Below are positions 1 to 6,130 of a DNA stretch of 6,200 nucleotides, piece by piece (the first letter of the stretch is position 1; every line of letters starts with the position of its first letter). The stretch is from positions 1 through 6,200 of the forward strand of contig JAITES010000187.1 in the NCBI GenBank assembly GCA_031281925.1, written 5' to 3'. Both the position numbers and the translations under genes were made by a program. This DNA is from Treponema sp. Its GTDB lineage: Bacteria > Spirochaetota > Spirochaetia > Treponematales > Breznakiellaceae. The notes beneath the pieces were generated by a model. The model saw nothing but the letters and a program-made list of their open reading frames with translations. It did not search any database and had not been told where the DNA came from.

Positions 1-795
1 CAGGGCCGGTATATCCACTTCGGCATCCGGGAATTTTCCATGGCCGCCATTGCCAACGGCATTCAGCTTCACGGGGGACTCCGTTCATACTGCGCGACCT
101 TTATGGTGTTCAGCGATTACCTGCGTCCCGCCCTGCGTCTCTCCGCGCTGATGAAACAGCCTGTAATCTATGTGTTTACCCACGACTCGATCTATGTAGG
201 TGAAGACGGGCCTACCCATCAGCCTGTTGAACACCTGGCAAGCCTCCGGGTTATCCCCAACGTAAGGGTGCTGCGTCCTGCCGACCCCGAGGAAACCGCC
301 TGCGCCTGGGTCATGGCCATGGATAACCATAGCGGCCCCAGCTGCCTGGCCTTGAGCCGGCAGAACCTCACGGTCTTCCCCAAAGACGATCCCGACTGGA
401 AAAACACGATCCGTACCGGCGCCTATATTGTCAAAAAGGAGAGCGGGGGGAAGGCAGACCTTGTACTCATGGCTACAGGTTCCGAACTGGGCCTTGCCCT
501 GGAAGCAGCGCAGCTTGCTCAGGCCAAAAAACCGGAACTCAAAATCCGGGTAGTGTCCGTGATCAGCCGGGAACTCTTTGAAAGCCAGCCTGCCGCCATC
601 CGCGAAACAGTTGTGCCTCCCGGATGCAGGGTCATTGCCTGTGAAGCCGGGGTGCACTCAGGCTGGGAACGCTGGGCCAGGCCGGAAGACATCTTCGCCA
701 TCGACCGCTTTGGGGAATCAGGCCCTGCCGCCAAGGCTGCCGAACATTTGGGCTTTACCGCGGAAAAACTGGCGGAACGCTGTCTGGCGGGGTAG
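1..795 (+). CDS. tkt: Transketolase, C-terminal part (5' end outside the window)
   Basis: Transketolase moves two-carbon ketol units between sugar phosphates in the cytoplasmic non-oxidative pentose phosphate pathway, using thiamine diphosphate and a divalent metal. The frame is open from base 1, so the 264 visible residues are the distal part of a protein usually about 660 residues long; the ATG at position 40 is internal. Visible family landmarks are GIREF (visible residues 9-12 plus E11, the glutamate that activates ThDP), LHGGLR and FSDYLRPA, then THDSIYVGEDGPTHQPVEH, which carries the conserved substrate-binding His and Asp residues, then LSRQNL with the phosphate-binding Arg. The C-terminal domain follows, ending with IDRFGESGPAAKAAEHLGFT. 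No frameshift or missing key residue is seen. It converges on the propeller gene with a 56-bp gap. The family call is secure; whether it is the organism's only transketolase cannot be seen. Confidence 0.97.
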   Translation, partial: QGRYIHFGIREFSMAAIANGIQLHGGLRSYCATFMVFSDYLRPALRLSALMKQPVIYVFTHDSIYVGEDGPTHQPVEHLASLRVIPNVRVLRPADPEETACAWVMAMDNHSGPSCLALSRQNLTVFPKDDPDWKNTIRTGAYIVKKESGGKADLVLMATGSELGLALEAAQLAQAKKPELKIRVVSVISRELFESQPAAIRETVVPPGCRVIACEAGVHSGWERWARPEDIFAIDRFGESGPAAKAAEHLGFTAEKLAERCLAG

Positions 796-796
796 G

Positions 797-830
797 AAGA
801 AAACCGTGTACCGTCTGTACGGCGGTACAC
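797..830 (-). terminator. Hairpin between convergent genes, likely intrinsic terminator for the leftward gene
   Basis: GTGTACCG at 806-813 and CGGTACAC at 823-830 are exact reverse complements, giving an 8-bp stem with a 9-nt loop. An alternative fold uses the inner CCGT/ACGG pair (811-814 with 819-822). Read on the minus strand, the stem is followed by GG and then TTTTCTT, the order expected of a rho-independent terminator 22 bp past the stop codon of the leftward propeller gene. On the plus strand no T-run follows, so it is a poor terminator for transketolase, although the structure could still slow polymerase from that side. The GG between stem and T-run weakens the match. Confidence 0.55.
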
Positions 831-851
831 TGTCCTGCAACATACCGGTTT

Positions 852-3485
852 CTACTGCGGCCTGCTCACTCCCAGTTCCCGCAGTCCGTCCAGTTCCTTG
901 CGGGCCTGCTGCTTTACCGAAGGGGGGAGATCGCGCAGGGTAAAGAGCTGCAGGAGTCTGATGCCGGCGGTACTCATGGGGGGGCCGGAAAAGCGGCTAA
1001 GGGCTGCAGTTGAGGAGACTGCCGCAATCAGGGTCTGGGGATCGCGGGCGGCATTATCCGGAGCGATAAGTACGTTGTAGGCCGCGATAGCTTCTCCTGA
1101 AGGGTCTACTCCGATACGACCGATAGCCTCGCAGCAGGCTGCTTTTATCGAGGGTTCAGGATCGCGGTTGATCAGGTTCACCAGGAAGGGAATAGTTTCA
1201 CGGGAACCCATATAAGAGAGGAGCCTTATAAGCCTGACCCGCTGGGGCGGCAATACAGGCGGTCTGACCGGGGAATATCCGGGGGTTCTGAGGAGCCCGG
1301 CGGTCATTTCCATGATATAGCCTACATAGGCCGGTTCCATTTCGCCTACCTGTCCGGTTTTCGTTGCCTGAAAAATGGTTTCATACATATAGTTGACATT
1401 TTCTTCCGTGTATTTTTCGGGTGAACTGGCCCAGGGGGAAGGCGGCGGGTTTCCCAGACCATATTTTCCCTCCGGTTCGGGGCCGTAGTAAAGTGAACGG
1501 GGCACATTACGTCCGCGATTTTCAATTTTGAACGCATTAAGCATGTTGGCCTGGAAGGGAGAATAGAGGATTCCTTCGTCACTGAAGCTGGGAACCGCGG
1601 TGGCGCCCTTGAGATGAAGCATCCAGATCCGTCTGCCGTCATCGTTAAAGAGGGTAGCGCCGCCCCGGGAGAAAAAGAAAATTCCCCGTTCATCGTAGGT
1701 CATGCTTGAATTTCCCGCATCAACGTTTCCCGTACCTTTTTCCGAAGGACGTTCATTGCTGTCGGCACTCCAGAGCACTCTTCCGTTGTCGCCTGCAATG
1801 AGCAGGACTCTGCCGTCCTTCAGGGCAACCGCGGCATCCTTGTCACGGCCTGCCGCCACGGCGGGGACCGCGGGGAGGGAAGGAAAAGAAACCCGGGAAA
1901 GTCTTGAAGAAGGGACGGTTCCCATGTTCCGGCTGATCTTGTCCACTTTTCCGTCACTGTAAAAAAGCATATAAGAATTCTGCCGATCTCTGGGAAGACT
2001 TTCGTCCTTGAGGGGCACAATGGCGGCAGGAAATCTGTCGAGACTGATTCTTTCCGCCGCGCTGAACTGGTTTATCAAAACAAAATCCCTGTTTTCAAGT
2101 ACCATAGCCAGTCCCCCGGTATGATCGAGGATGGGGGCTACGGAGACAGGGCTCCCCAGGTTTATATGCCAGAGGGGAAAACCGCTTGCGGTACGGCACC
2201 AGAGATCCGCGCCTACCGGAATAAAGACTCTTCCGTCCCAGCCTACCAGCACAGGGTGACTGATCGGCCGTCCCAGATCCAGATTCCACAGTTCCCTGCC
2301 TACCCGGTTAACGGTGATTAGCTTCCCCGCCGCGTTACACACATAGGATGCCGCTTCCCTGGAACGGGTAACATAAGGACTGGCATTGGCCTGAACATTG
2401 TAATCCCAGAGGAAGGTACCCTGGCGGCTGTAGGATTTAATGACGCCGCCTTCCACGGCCACTACCGCCGATTCAGCCTGGAGGAAGGGAGTTCCCCTCA
2501 CTGTTCCGTTGAGATTCTGGGACCAGAGGGGACTGATGCTCACCCCTTCTCCTCCGGGCTGGGGCCCCTTGCCTCTGGGAAGGGAAGCGGAGCCGGATAT
2601 CTTGCTGAAACGGGTATATGACATGATCCCTGAAGGGGTATCTCCACAGAGAAGCCCTGCGGCAGGAAGTTCAAAACTGTTACGCCCCTCACCAAAGGCA
2701 AGATACAGACGCTCCTGCTTGATTGATGCATAGTTGGGAAGGGCATTGTCCAGATTCAGGGTGAGATTGAAGGAACCGTCCACCGGGGCTTCCATGTAGA
2801 CCTTGCCGTTTTTGTCCCGGAACTGGGTTACCCGCCGGATATGCCCGCCGAACCAGTAGCTCCCTGTCCCGGAAGCATAGTACAAAAGAGAATTATCATT
2901 GCGGCTTTCATAGGTGTCAAATCGTTCAACCACAATGGATCTGTCGCTTTTAAATTCGATAATGCAGACAAGGCTTGCATCCCCCAGGGATACATTGCTC
3001 TGCCATTTTCCTATCATGTAATTCGGGTAGGGAACCCGCTCCATGGTTTTAACGCAGAGGGAGTATATCTGAATTGCGCCGGCGCTTGGAGCCTGTTCTT
3101 TCACGGAAGATAGAACCTTGCCGCTGCTCACCTCAAGGGTGTCGGCATAAACAGAGATCTGGTTCCCTTCCTTGATCATTCTTCCCCGGATGATATATTC
3201 GGTTTTAAGGGCGCTGCCGATATCCCTGACTTTCCGGACATCTTTCCAGTCGTTGGCCTTTATATCCAGACCCGCAATAACACTGCCGGTAGTTTCGCTG
3301 TTCAGAATATTCGCCATTTCCAGGGCAGTAAGTTCAGATGAAAACTGCCGTGACACGCTTGACGCGTCGTACAGGGAAACGCCGGCTTCCGCATCAAAAG
3401 GAAGCACTGCTACTGTTGACAGTCTTTGTGCAAAAGCCTCGACGAAAAGAAGTATAAATACTACGCAAAGTGCCGTTCTTTTCAT
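852..3485 (-). CDS. Exported multidomain protein: TolB/FlgO-like N-terminus, PQQ-type beta-propeller, HEAT-like C-terminus; function unknown
   Basis: This is a predicted secreted or periplasmic protein of 877 residues. Residues 1-19 form a type I signal peptide (KR, hydrophobic core, AFA cut before Q20); there is no lipobox cysteine. Residues about 22-150 open with STVAVLPFDAE and include IIRGRMIKEGNQISVYADTL, a pattern seen in TolB-N, FlgO and CsgG-like domains. Residues about 155-295 are beta-rich, starting GKWQ, and resemble a lipocalin-like fold only loosely. Residues about 318-655 carry PQQ-type propeller repeats of the form G-x-x-LW-x-x-x-LG-x-P with Trp at 321, 360, 400, 439, 572 and 621. 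Residues about 745-795 (RLIRLLSYMGSRETIPFLV, then IKAACCEAIGRIG) look like HEAT repeats. No enzymatic motif is visible, and PQQ binding itself is not implied. The start is supported by AAGGATGG, with its AAGGA core 7 nt before the ATG. It lies 61 bp downstream of the amidohydrolase, probably in one operon. A scaffold or envelope-assembly role is conceivable but is inference. Confidence 0.88.
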   Translation of the reverse strand: MKRTALCVVFILLFVEAFAQRLSTVAVLPFDAEAGVSLYDASSVSRQFSSELTALEMANILNSETTGSVIAGLDIKANDWKDVRKVRDIGSALKTEYIIRGRMIKEGNQISVYADTLEVSSGKVLSSVKEQAPSAGAIQIYSLCVKTMERVPYPNYMIGKWQSNVSLGDASLVCIIEFKSDRSIVVERFDTYESRNDNSLLYYASGTGSYWFGGHIRRVTQFRDKNGKVYMEAPVDGSFNLTLNLDNALPNYASIKQERLYLAFGEGRNSFELPAAGLLCGDTPSGIMSYTRFSKISGSASLPRGKGPQPGGEGVSISPLWSQNLNGTVRGTPFLQAESAVVAVEGGVIKSYSRQGTFLWDYNVQANASPYVTRSREAASYVCNAAGKLITVNRVGRELWNLDLGRPISHPVLVGWDGRVFIPVGADLWCRTASGFPLWHINLGSPVSVAPILDHTGGLAMVLENRDFVLINQFSAAERISLDRFPAAIVPLKDESLPRDRQNSYMLFYSDGKVDKISRNMGTVPSSRLSRVSFPSLPAVPAVAAGRDKDAAVALKDGRVLLIAGDNGRVLWSADSNERPSEKGTGNVDAGNSSMTYDERGIFFFSRGGATLFNDDGRRIWMLHLKGATAVPSFSDEGILYSPFQANMLNAFKIENRGRNVPRSLYYGPEPEGKYGLGNPPPSPWASSPEKYTEENVNYMYETIFQATKTGQVGEMEPAYVGYIMEMTAGLLRTPGYSPVRPPVLPPQRVRLIRLLSYMGSRETIPFLVNLINRDPEPSIKAACCEAIGRIGVDPSGEAIAAYNVLIAPDNAARDPQTLIAAVSSTAALSRFSGPPMSTAGIRLLQLFTLRDLPPSVKQQARKELDGLRELGVSRPQ

Positions 3486-3489
3486 TTTT

Positions 3490-3497
3490 CCATCCTT
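3490..3497 (-). promoter_or_regulatory. Ribosome binding site of the propeller gene
   Basis: On the minus strand AAGGATGG precedes the ATG at 3485, with the AAGGA core ending 7 nt before it. This fixes the start in front of the signal peptide and supports translation from an mRNA that also carries the upstream amidohydrolase. No convincing separate promoter is seen in the 61-bp gap. Confidence 0.7.
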
Positions 3498-3546
3498 ACA
3501 TCAAACCCTTTGGACCTGTCCGGGAACAAACCGGTTCCTGAACAAG

Positions 3547-4338
3547 TCATTCAAACAGCAAACGTTCCGCGTTTTCCCGAAGTATCATATCCCGCTCCCT
3601 GTCCCTGAGGTTCAATTCCCCAAAAGTTTTAAGACAACCGGCAGGATCCCACATGGGATAATCGGAACCAAAGAGAATCCGTTCAGCCCCATAGATGCCT
3701 ATCAGTTCTTCTGCCCGGCGCTTCCCCAGGAAGGGTATGGAACTGGACACATCGAAGTAACAGCGCCGGTCTTTCAGGTACTCCAGGGCCAGATCGAAGA
3801 GAGACCAGCCTCCAAAATGAGCGGCCACCACCTTCAGTTTTGGAAACGCATCCAAAACCCCGGCCAGTCGTGCCGGATGGGAGTATCCGTAGCGGTAATC
3901 TCCGGTATGGAAAATTACCGGAAACTTCCCCTCCAGGAGCGCGTAGATCTTCATCATCCTTTCGTCGTCGATGTCAAATTGCTGCATATCTGGATGAAAC
4001 TTGACCCCCTTAAGCCCCAAACCCTTCATCCGCTCGATCTCCTCACCGGGATTTTCCATGCCCGGATGAAGAGTGCCAAAGCCGGTCAAGGCTATTCCCT
4101 TCCCTTTTTGCTCATCGCAGACACCCGCAATGAAGTTGTTGATACTCCCAACCTGAGCCGGTACCGCGGCGGCGGAAAACACCACAAAGGCGCCGATACC
4201 CCCTGCTTCCCCCCTCTCCAGGAGATCCCGGACGGTACCTTCGCACTGGACAGGTATCTTATAGAACTCCCCGATGTTGGATACGGCCTTCCCGGCAATC
4301 TTTTCCGGGTAGATATGAGCGTGAAAGTCTATAACCAT
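3547..4338 (-). CDS. Amidohydrolase_2-type metal-dependent hydrolase (TIM barrel), substrate unknown
   Basis: The protein belongs to the amidohydrolase superfamily, the branch related to ACMSD-type decarboxylases and hydrolases (PF04909-like), expected to be a cytoplasmic TIM-barrel enzyme with a catalytic metal. With the start at 4338 it has 263 residues. Metal and catalytic landmarks are all present: HAH (H6, H8) on strand 1, GVKFHPD (H115), VIFHTGD (H144), VVAAHFGG (H174) and ILFGSDYP (D226). The specific reaction cannot be told from sequence. I prefer the ATG at 4338 because relatives typically begin M-I/V-IDFHAH. An in-frame ATG at 4407 would add 23 residues (MIIPTTGNIKWGTFALAGSV, then ERY), and neither start has a clear Shine-Dalgarno sequence. 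The stop at 3547 lies 61 bp before the propeller gene on the same strand, suggesting co-transcription. It diverges from proC. Family certain, start uncertain. Confidence 0.9.
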   Translation of the reverse strand: MVIDFHAHIYPEKIAGKAVSNIGEFYKIPVQCEGTVRDLLERGEAGGIGAFVVFSAAAVPAQVGSINNFIAGVCDEQKGKGIALTGFGTLHPGMENPGEEIERMKGLGLKGVKFHPDMQQFDIDDERMMKIYALLEGKFPVIFHTGDYRYGYSHPARLAGVLDAFPKLKVVAAHFGGWSLFDLALEYLKDRRCYFDVSSSIPFLGKRRAEELIGIYGAERILFGSDYPMWDPAGCLKTFGELNLRDRERDMILRENAERLLFE

Positions 4339-4407
4339 GTAACGTTCAACCGAGCCCGCCAGGGCGAAGGTTCCCCACTTGATGTTTCCTGTTGTTGGTA
4401 TAATCAT

Positions 4408-4485
4408 ACAAAAAAATATTCAAAAAAACCATAGCGCCGGCCCCGTCTCTTCATAAAAACAAAAAAATATGCTTTACTATTACAT
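4408..4485. promoter_or_regulatory. AT-rich divergent promoter region between the amidohydrolase and proC
   Basis: This is the only markedly AT-rich stretch in the window and separates two divergent genes. It has A7 tracts at 4410-4416, 4422-4428 and 4461-4467 and an A5 tract at 4455-4459, around a GC-rich core that includes GCCGGC at 4436-4441. A-tracts of this kind often give bent DNA and A/T-rich upstream promoter elements; that role is inferred. If the amidohydrolase starts at 4338 its 5' region extends from here to 4339. I found no convincing paired -35 and -10 on the minus strand and no clear operator. Confidence 0.6.
4450..4480 (+). promoter_or_regulatory. Candidate sigma70-type promoter of proC
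   Basis: TACTAT at 4475-4480 matches the -10 consensus at five of six positions. TTCATA at 4450-4455 matches the -35 consensus at four of six, but the 19-bp spacer is longer than the usual 17. The -10 ends only 5 nt before the proC ATG, so transcription would begin at or very near the start codon. The -10 is plausible; the -35 is weak. Confidence 0.4.
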
Positions 4486-5382
4486 ATGAACTACAAAATA
4501 GCCTGTATAGGCAGCGGAAATATGGGAACCGCCCTGATGAAAGCGGCGGCAGCCTCCTGCGGGGCTGAAAATACCGGCTTTACCGATAGCGATAAGCCTA
4601 AAGCAAAGGCGGCGGCAGAGGCGTTGGGGGCGGAAGTCTATGCTTCCAACCGGGAAGCGGCGGAAAAAGCGGACTTTGTGTTTCTTGCGGTGAAACCCCA
4701 GGTGCTTTCTTCGGTACTTGAAGAGATTGCCCCGGTGATTCAGAAGCGGATGGATGCCAAAAAATCGCCGGTACTGGTCTCCATGGCGGCAGGCTGGAGC
4801 ATCGTCAAAATTCAGAGCCTGCTGGGTTTGGCAGGCGCTCACGGCTATGCACCCGAACGGCTCGGGCCCGACTGGATGGATATAAAGCCTGTAATCATGC
4901 CCGAAGAACCCGTCCCGGTACTGCGGATCATGCCTAACACTCCCGCGCTGATCGGCAAAGGGATGATAGCCGTGACGGCCTCTCCCCAGATACCCGCGGA
5001 CAAACTTGCCGTTTTGGAGGAGTTTCTCTCCAGGGCGGGCCGGATTGATCATATCGAAGAACGCTATCTTGATGCGGTTACCGGCCTTTCAGGTTCGGGG
5101 CCGGCCTTTGTATACATGTTTATTGAAGCCTTGGCGGATGGAGGGGTTCAGGCCGGCCTGCCACGGGACAAGGCCCTGAGCTACGCGGCTCAAACCGTAC
5201 TGGGTTCCGCGGCCATGGTACAGGAGACGGGCCTGCATCCCGGAAAACTCAAGGACATGGTTACTTCTCCTGCCGGAACTACCATTGCCGGTGTTTCTGC
5301 CCTGGAAAAAGCCGCATTCCGCGGCGCCGTGATGGGAGCGGTGGAAGCATCCTGGAAATGGGCCGAAAAACTGGGAAAATAG
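4486..5382 (+). CDS. proC: Pyrroline-5-carboxylate reductase
   Basis: ProC reduces 1-pyrroline-5-carboxylate to L-proline with NAD(P)H, the last step of proline synthesis, in the cytoplasm. The N-terminus has the Rossmann signature GSGNMG (residues 9-14), followed by FLAVKPQ (66-72) and RIMPNTPA (147-154). The C-terminal dimerisation and active-site region is complete: TGLSGSGPAF (199-208), then KLKDMVTSPAGTTIAG (254-269), the family signature. At 298 residues it is longer than the usual 260-280. The excess maps to about residues 115-142, between the strand ending in SMAAGWSI and RIMPNTP, where most relatives have only a few residues. No Shine-Dalgarno sequence precedes the ATG at 4486, and a -10-like box sits just upstream. 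The start is supported by the Rossmann strand beginning at residue 4. It is followed 43 bp later by yggS, probably as one operon. Confidence 0.96.
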   Translation: MNYKIACIGSGNMGTALMKAAAASCGAENTGFTDSDKPKAKAAAEALGAEVYASNREAAEKADFVFLAVKPQVLSSVLEEIAPVIQKRMDAKKSPVLVSMAAGWSIVKIQSLLGLAGAHGYAPERLGPDWMDIKPVIMPEEPVPVLRIMPNTPALIGKGMIAVTASPQIPADKLAVLEEFLSRAGRIDHIEERYLDAVTGLSGSGPAFVYMFIEALADGGVQAGLPRDKALSYAAQTVLGSAAMVQETGLHPGKLKDMVTSPAGTTIAGVSALEKAAFRGAVMGAVEASWKWAEKLGK

Positions 5383-5412
5383 TGACAAAACCGGTAATTT
5401 TGGAACAGCCTT

Positions 5413-5420
5413 AAAGGAGA
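5413..5420 (+). promoter_or_regulatory. Ribosome binding site of yggS
   Basis: AAAGGAGA lies 5 nt before the ATG at 5426, a strong Shine-Dalgarno match that fixes the start. It contrasts with proC upstream, which has none. Confidence 0.8.
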
Positions 5421-5425
5421 ACCCC

Positions 5426-6130
5426 ATGCGGCCTTCTCTCTCCATAGCGGAATCACTTGCGGAAATCCGGGAAAAGATTCTTAAAGCCTGTATCCGTTCC
5501 GGGCGGCAGGAAGGAGAGATACGGCTCATGGGAGTGTCGAAGTTCCATCCCCTTTCCGCAATAGAAGAAGCCTGGGATGCGGGACTCCGCCTCTTTGGGG
5601 AAAACCGGGTACAGGAAGCCGTCGAAAAATTCAGCGGGTTTAAGGAACAACACAATGGCGCGGAACTGCATCTTATAGGCCCGCTCCAGCGCAACAAGGT
5701 GAAGGCGGCCCTTTCGATCTTTGACTGCATTCAATCGGTAGACCGGGAATCCCTGATTGCCGAACTGGGAAAGACCGCCGCAAACCGGAAAGAGACCTTG
5801 CCTCTGCTGCTGGAATTACACACCGCCGAGGAGAGCAAAAGCGGCTTTCCCGATACGGAAGCGTTACTCCGGGCCGCCGAACAGATCCTTTCATATCCCG
5901 GCCTCAAACCGGAAGGCCTCATGACCATCGCCCCCTTTACCGGAGACATTAAACTTATCCGCACTTCCTTCCGTTCACTCAAGACAGCCCAAAAGACTCT
6001 TTCTTCCCGTTTCCCCGAGGCCGATTGGCACTGCCTTTCCATGGGCATGTCCAACGATTTTGAAATTGCCATAGAGGAAGGGGCTACCCTGATCAGAATC
6101 GGTACGGCTATCTTTGGGGAGAGAGGGTGA
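5426..6130 (+). CDS. yggS: YggS/PLPBP-family pyridoxal phosphate homeostasis protein
   Basis: This is a cytoplasmic PLP-binding protein of the YggS/YlmE/PROSC family (COG0325), with an alanine-racemase-like TIM barrel but no known catalytic activity; the family buffers PLP and affects amino-acid metabolism. Its 234 residues equal the usual length. LMGVSKFHP holds the PLP lysine at K39. FGENRVQEA follows at about 57-65, then HLIGPLQRNKVK, where Pro and Arg stand in place of the His and Ser of the E. coli-type HLQSNK; next comes EESKSGF. Near the C-terminus LSMGMSNDFEIAIEEGATL and IRIGTAIFGER form the phosphate-binding region. It sits 43 bp downstream of proC; proC-yggS neighbourhood is widespread in bacteria, so co-expression is expected. 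All expected motifs are intact. Confidence 0.96.
   Translation: MRPSLSIAESLAEIREKILKACIRSGRQEGEIRLMGVSKFHPLSAIEEAWDAGLRLFGENRVQEAVEKFSGFKEQHNGAELHLIGPLQRNKVKAALSIFDCIQSVDRESLIAELGKTAANRKETLPLLLELHTAEESKSGFPDTEALLRAAEQILSYPGLKPEGLMTIAPFTGDIKLIRTSFRSLKTAQKTLSSRFPEADWHCLSMGMSNDFEIAIEEGATLIRIGTAIFGERG

Noticed and set aside
318..407. Alternative small minus-strand reading frames as hidden small proteins
   Set aside because: No start signals are visible and the region is fully explained by transketolase.
85..657. Minus-strand open frame opposite transketolase
   Set aside because: It lies wholly inside a clear transketolase reading frame and shows no family resemblance.
3522..3539. Possible hairpin GGAAC-AAACCG-GTTCC between the amidohydrolase and the propeller gene
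   Set aside because: The stem is only 5 bp with no T-run on the minus strand, so it is too weak to call a terminator; the short gap fits an operon better.
3172..4434. Long plus-strand open frame (420 codons) antisense to the amidohydrolase and the start of the propeller gene
   Set aside because: It overlaps two genes with clear families and starts on the opposite strand, has no ribosome site I can see, and its translation shows no family motif. Long antisense frames are expected opposite GC-rich coding DNA.
4480..5052. Minus-strand open frame opposite proC
   Set aside because: proC is intact and canonical here. The antisense product is rich in His, Arg and Gly without recognisable motifs, typical of a shadow frame.
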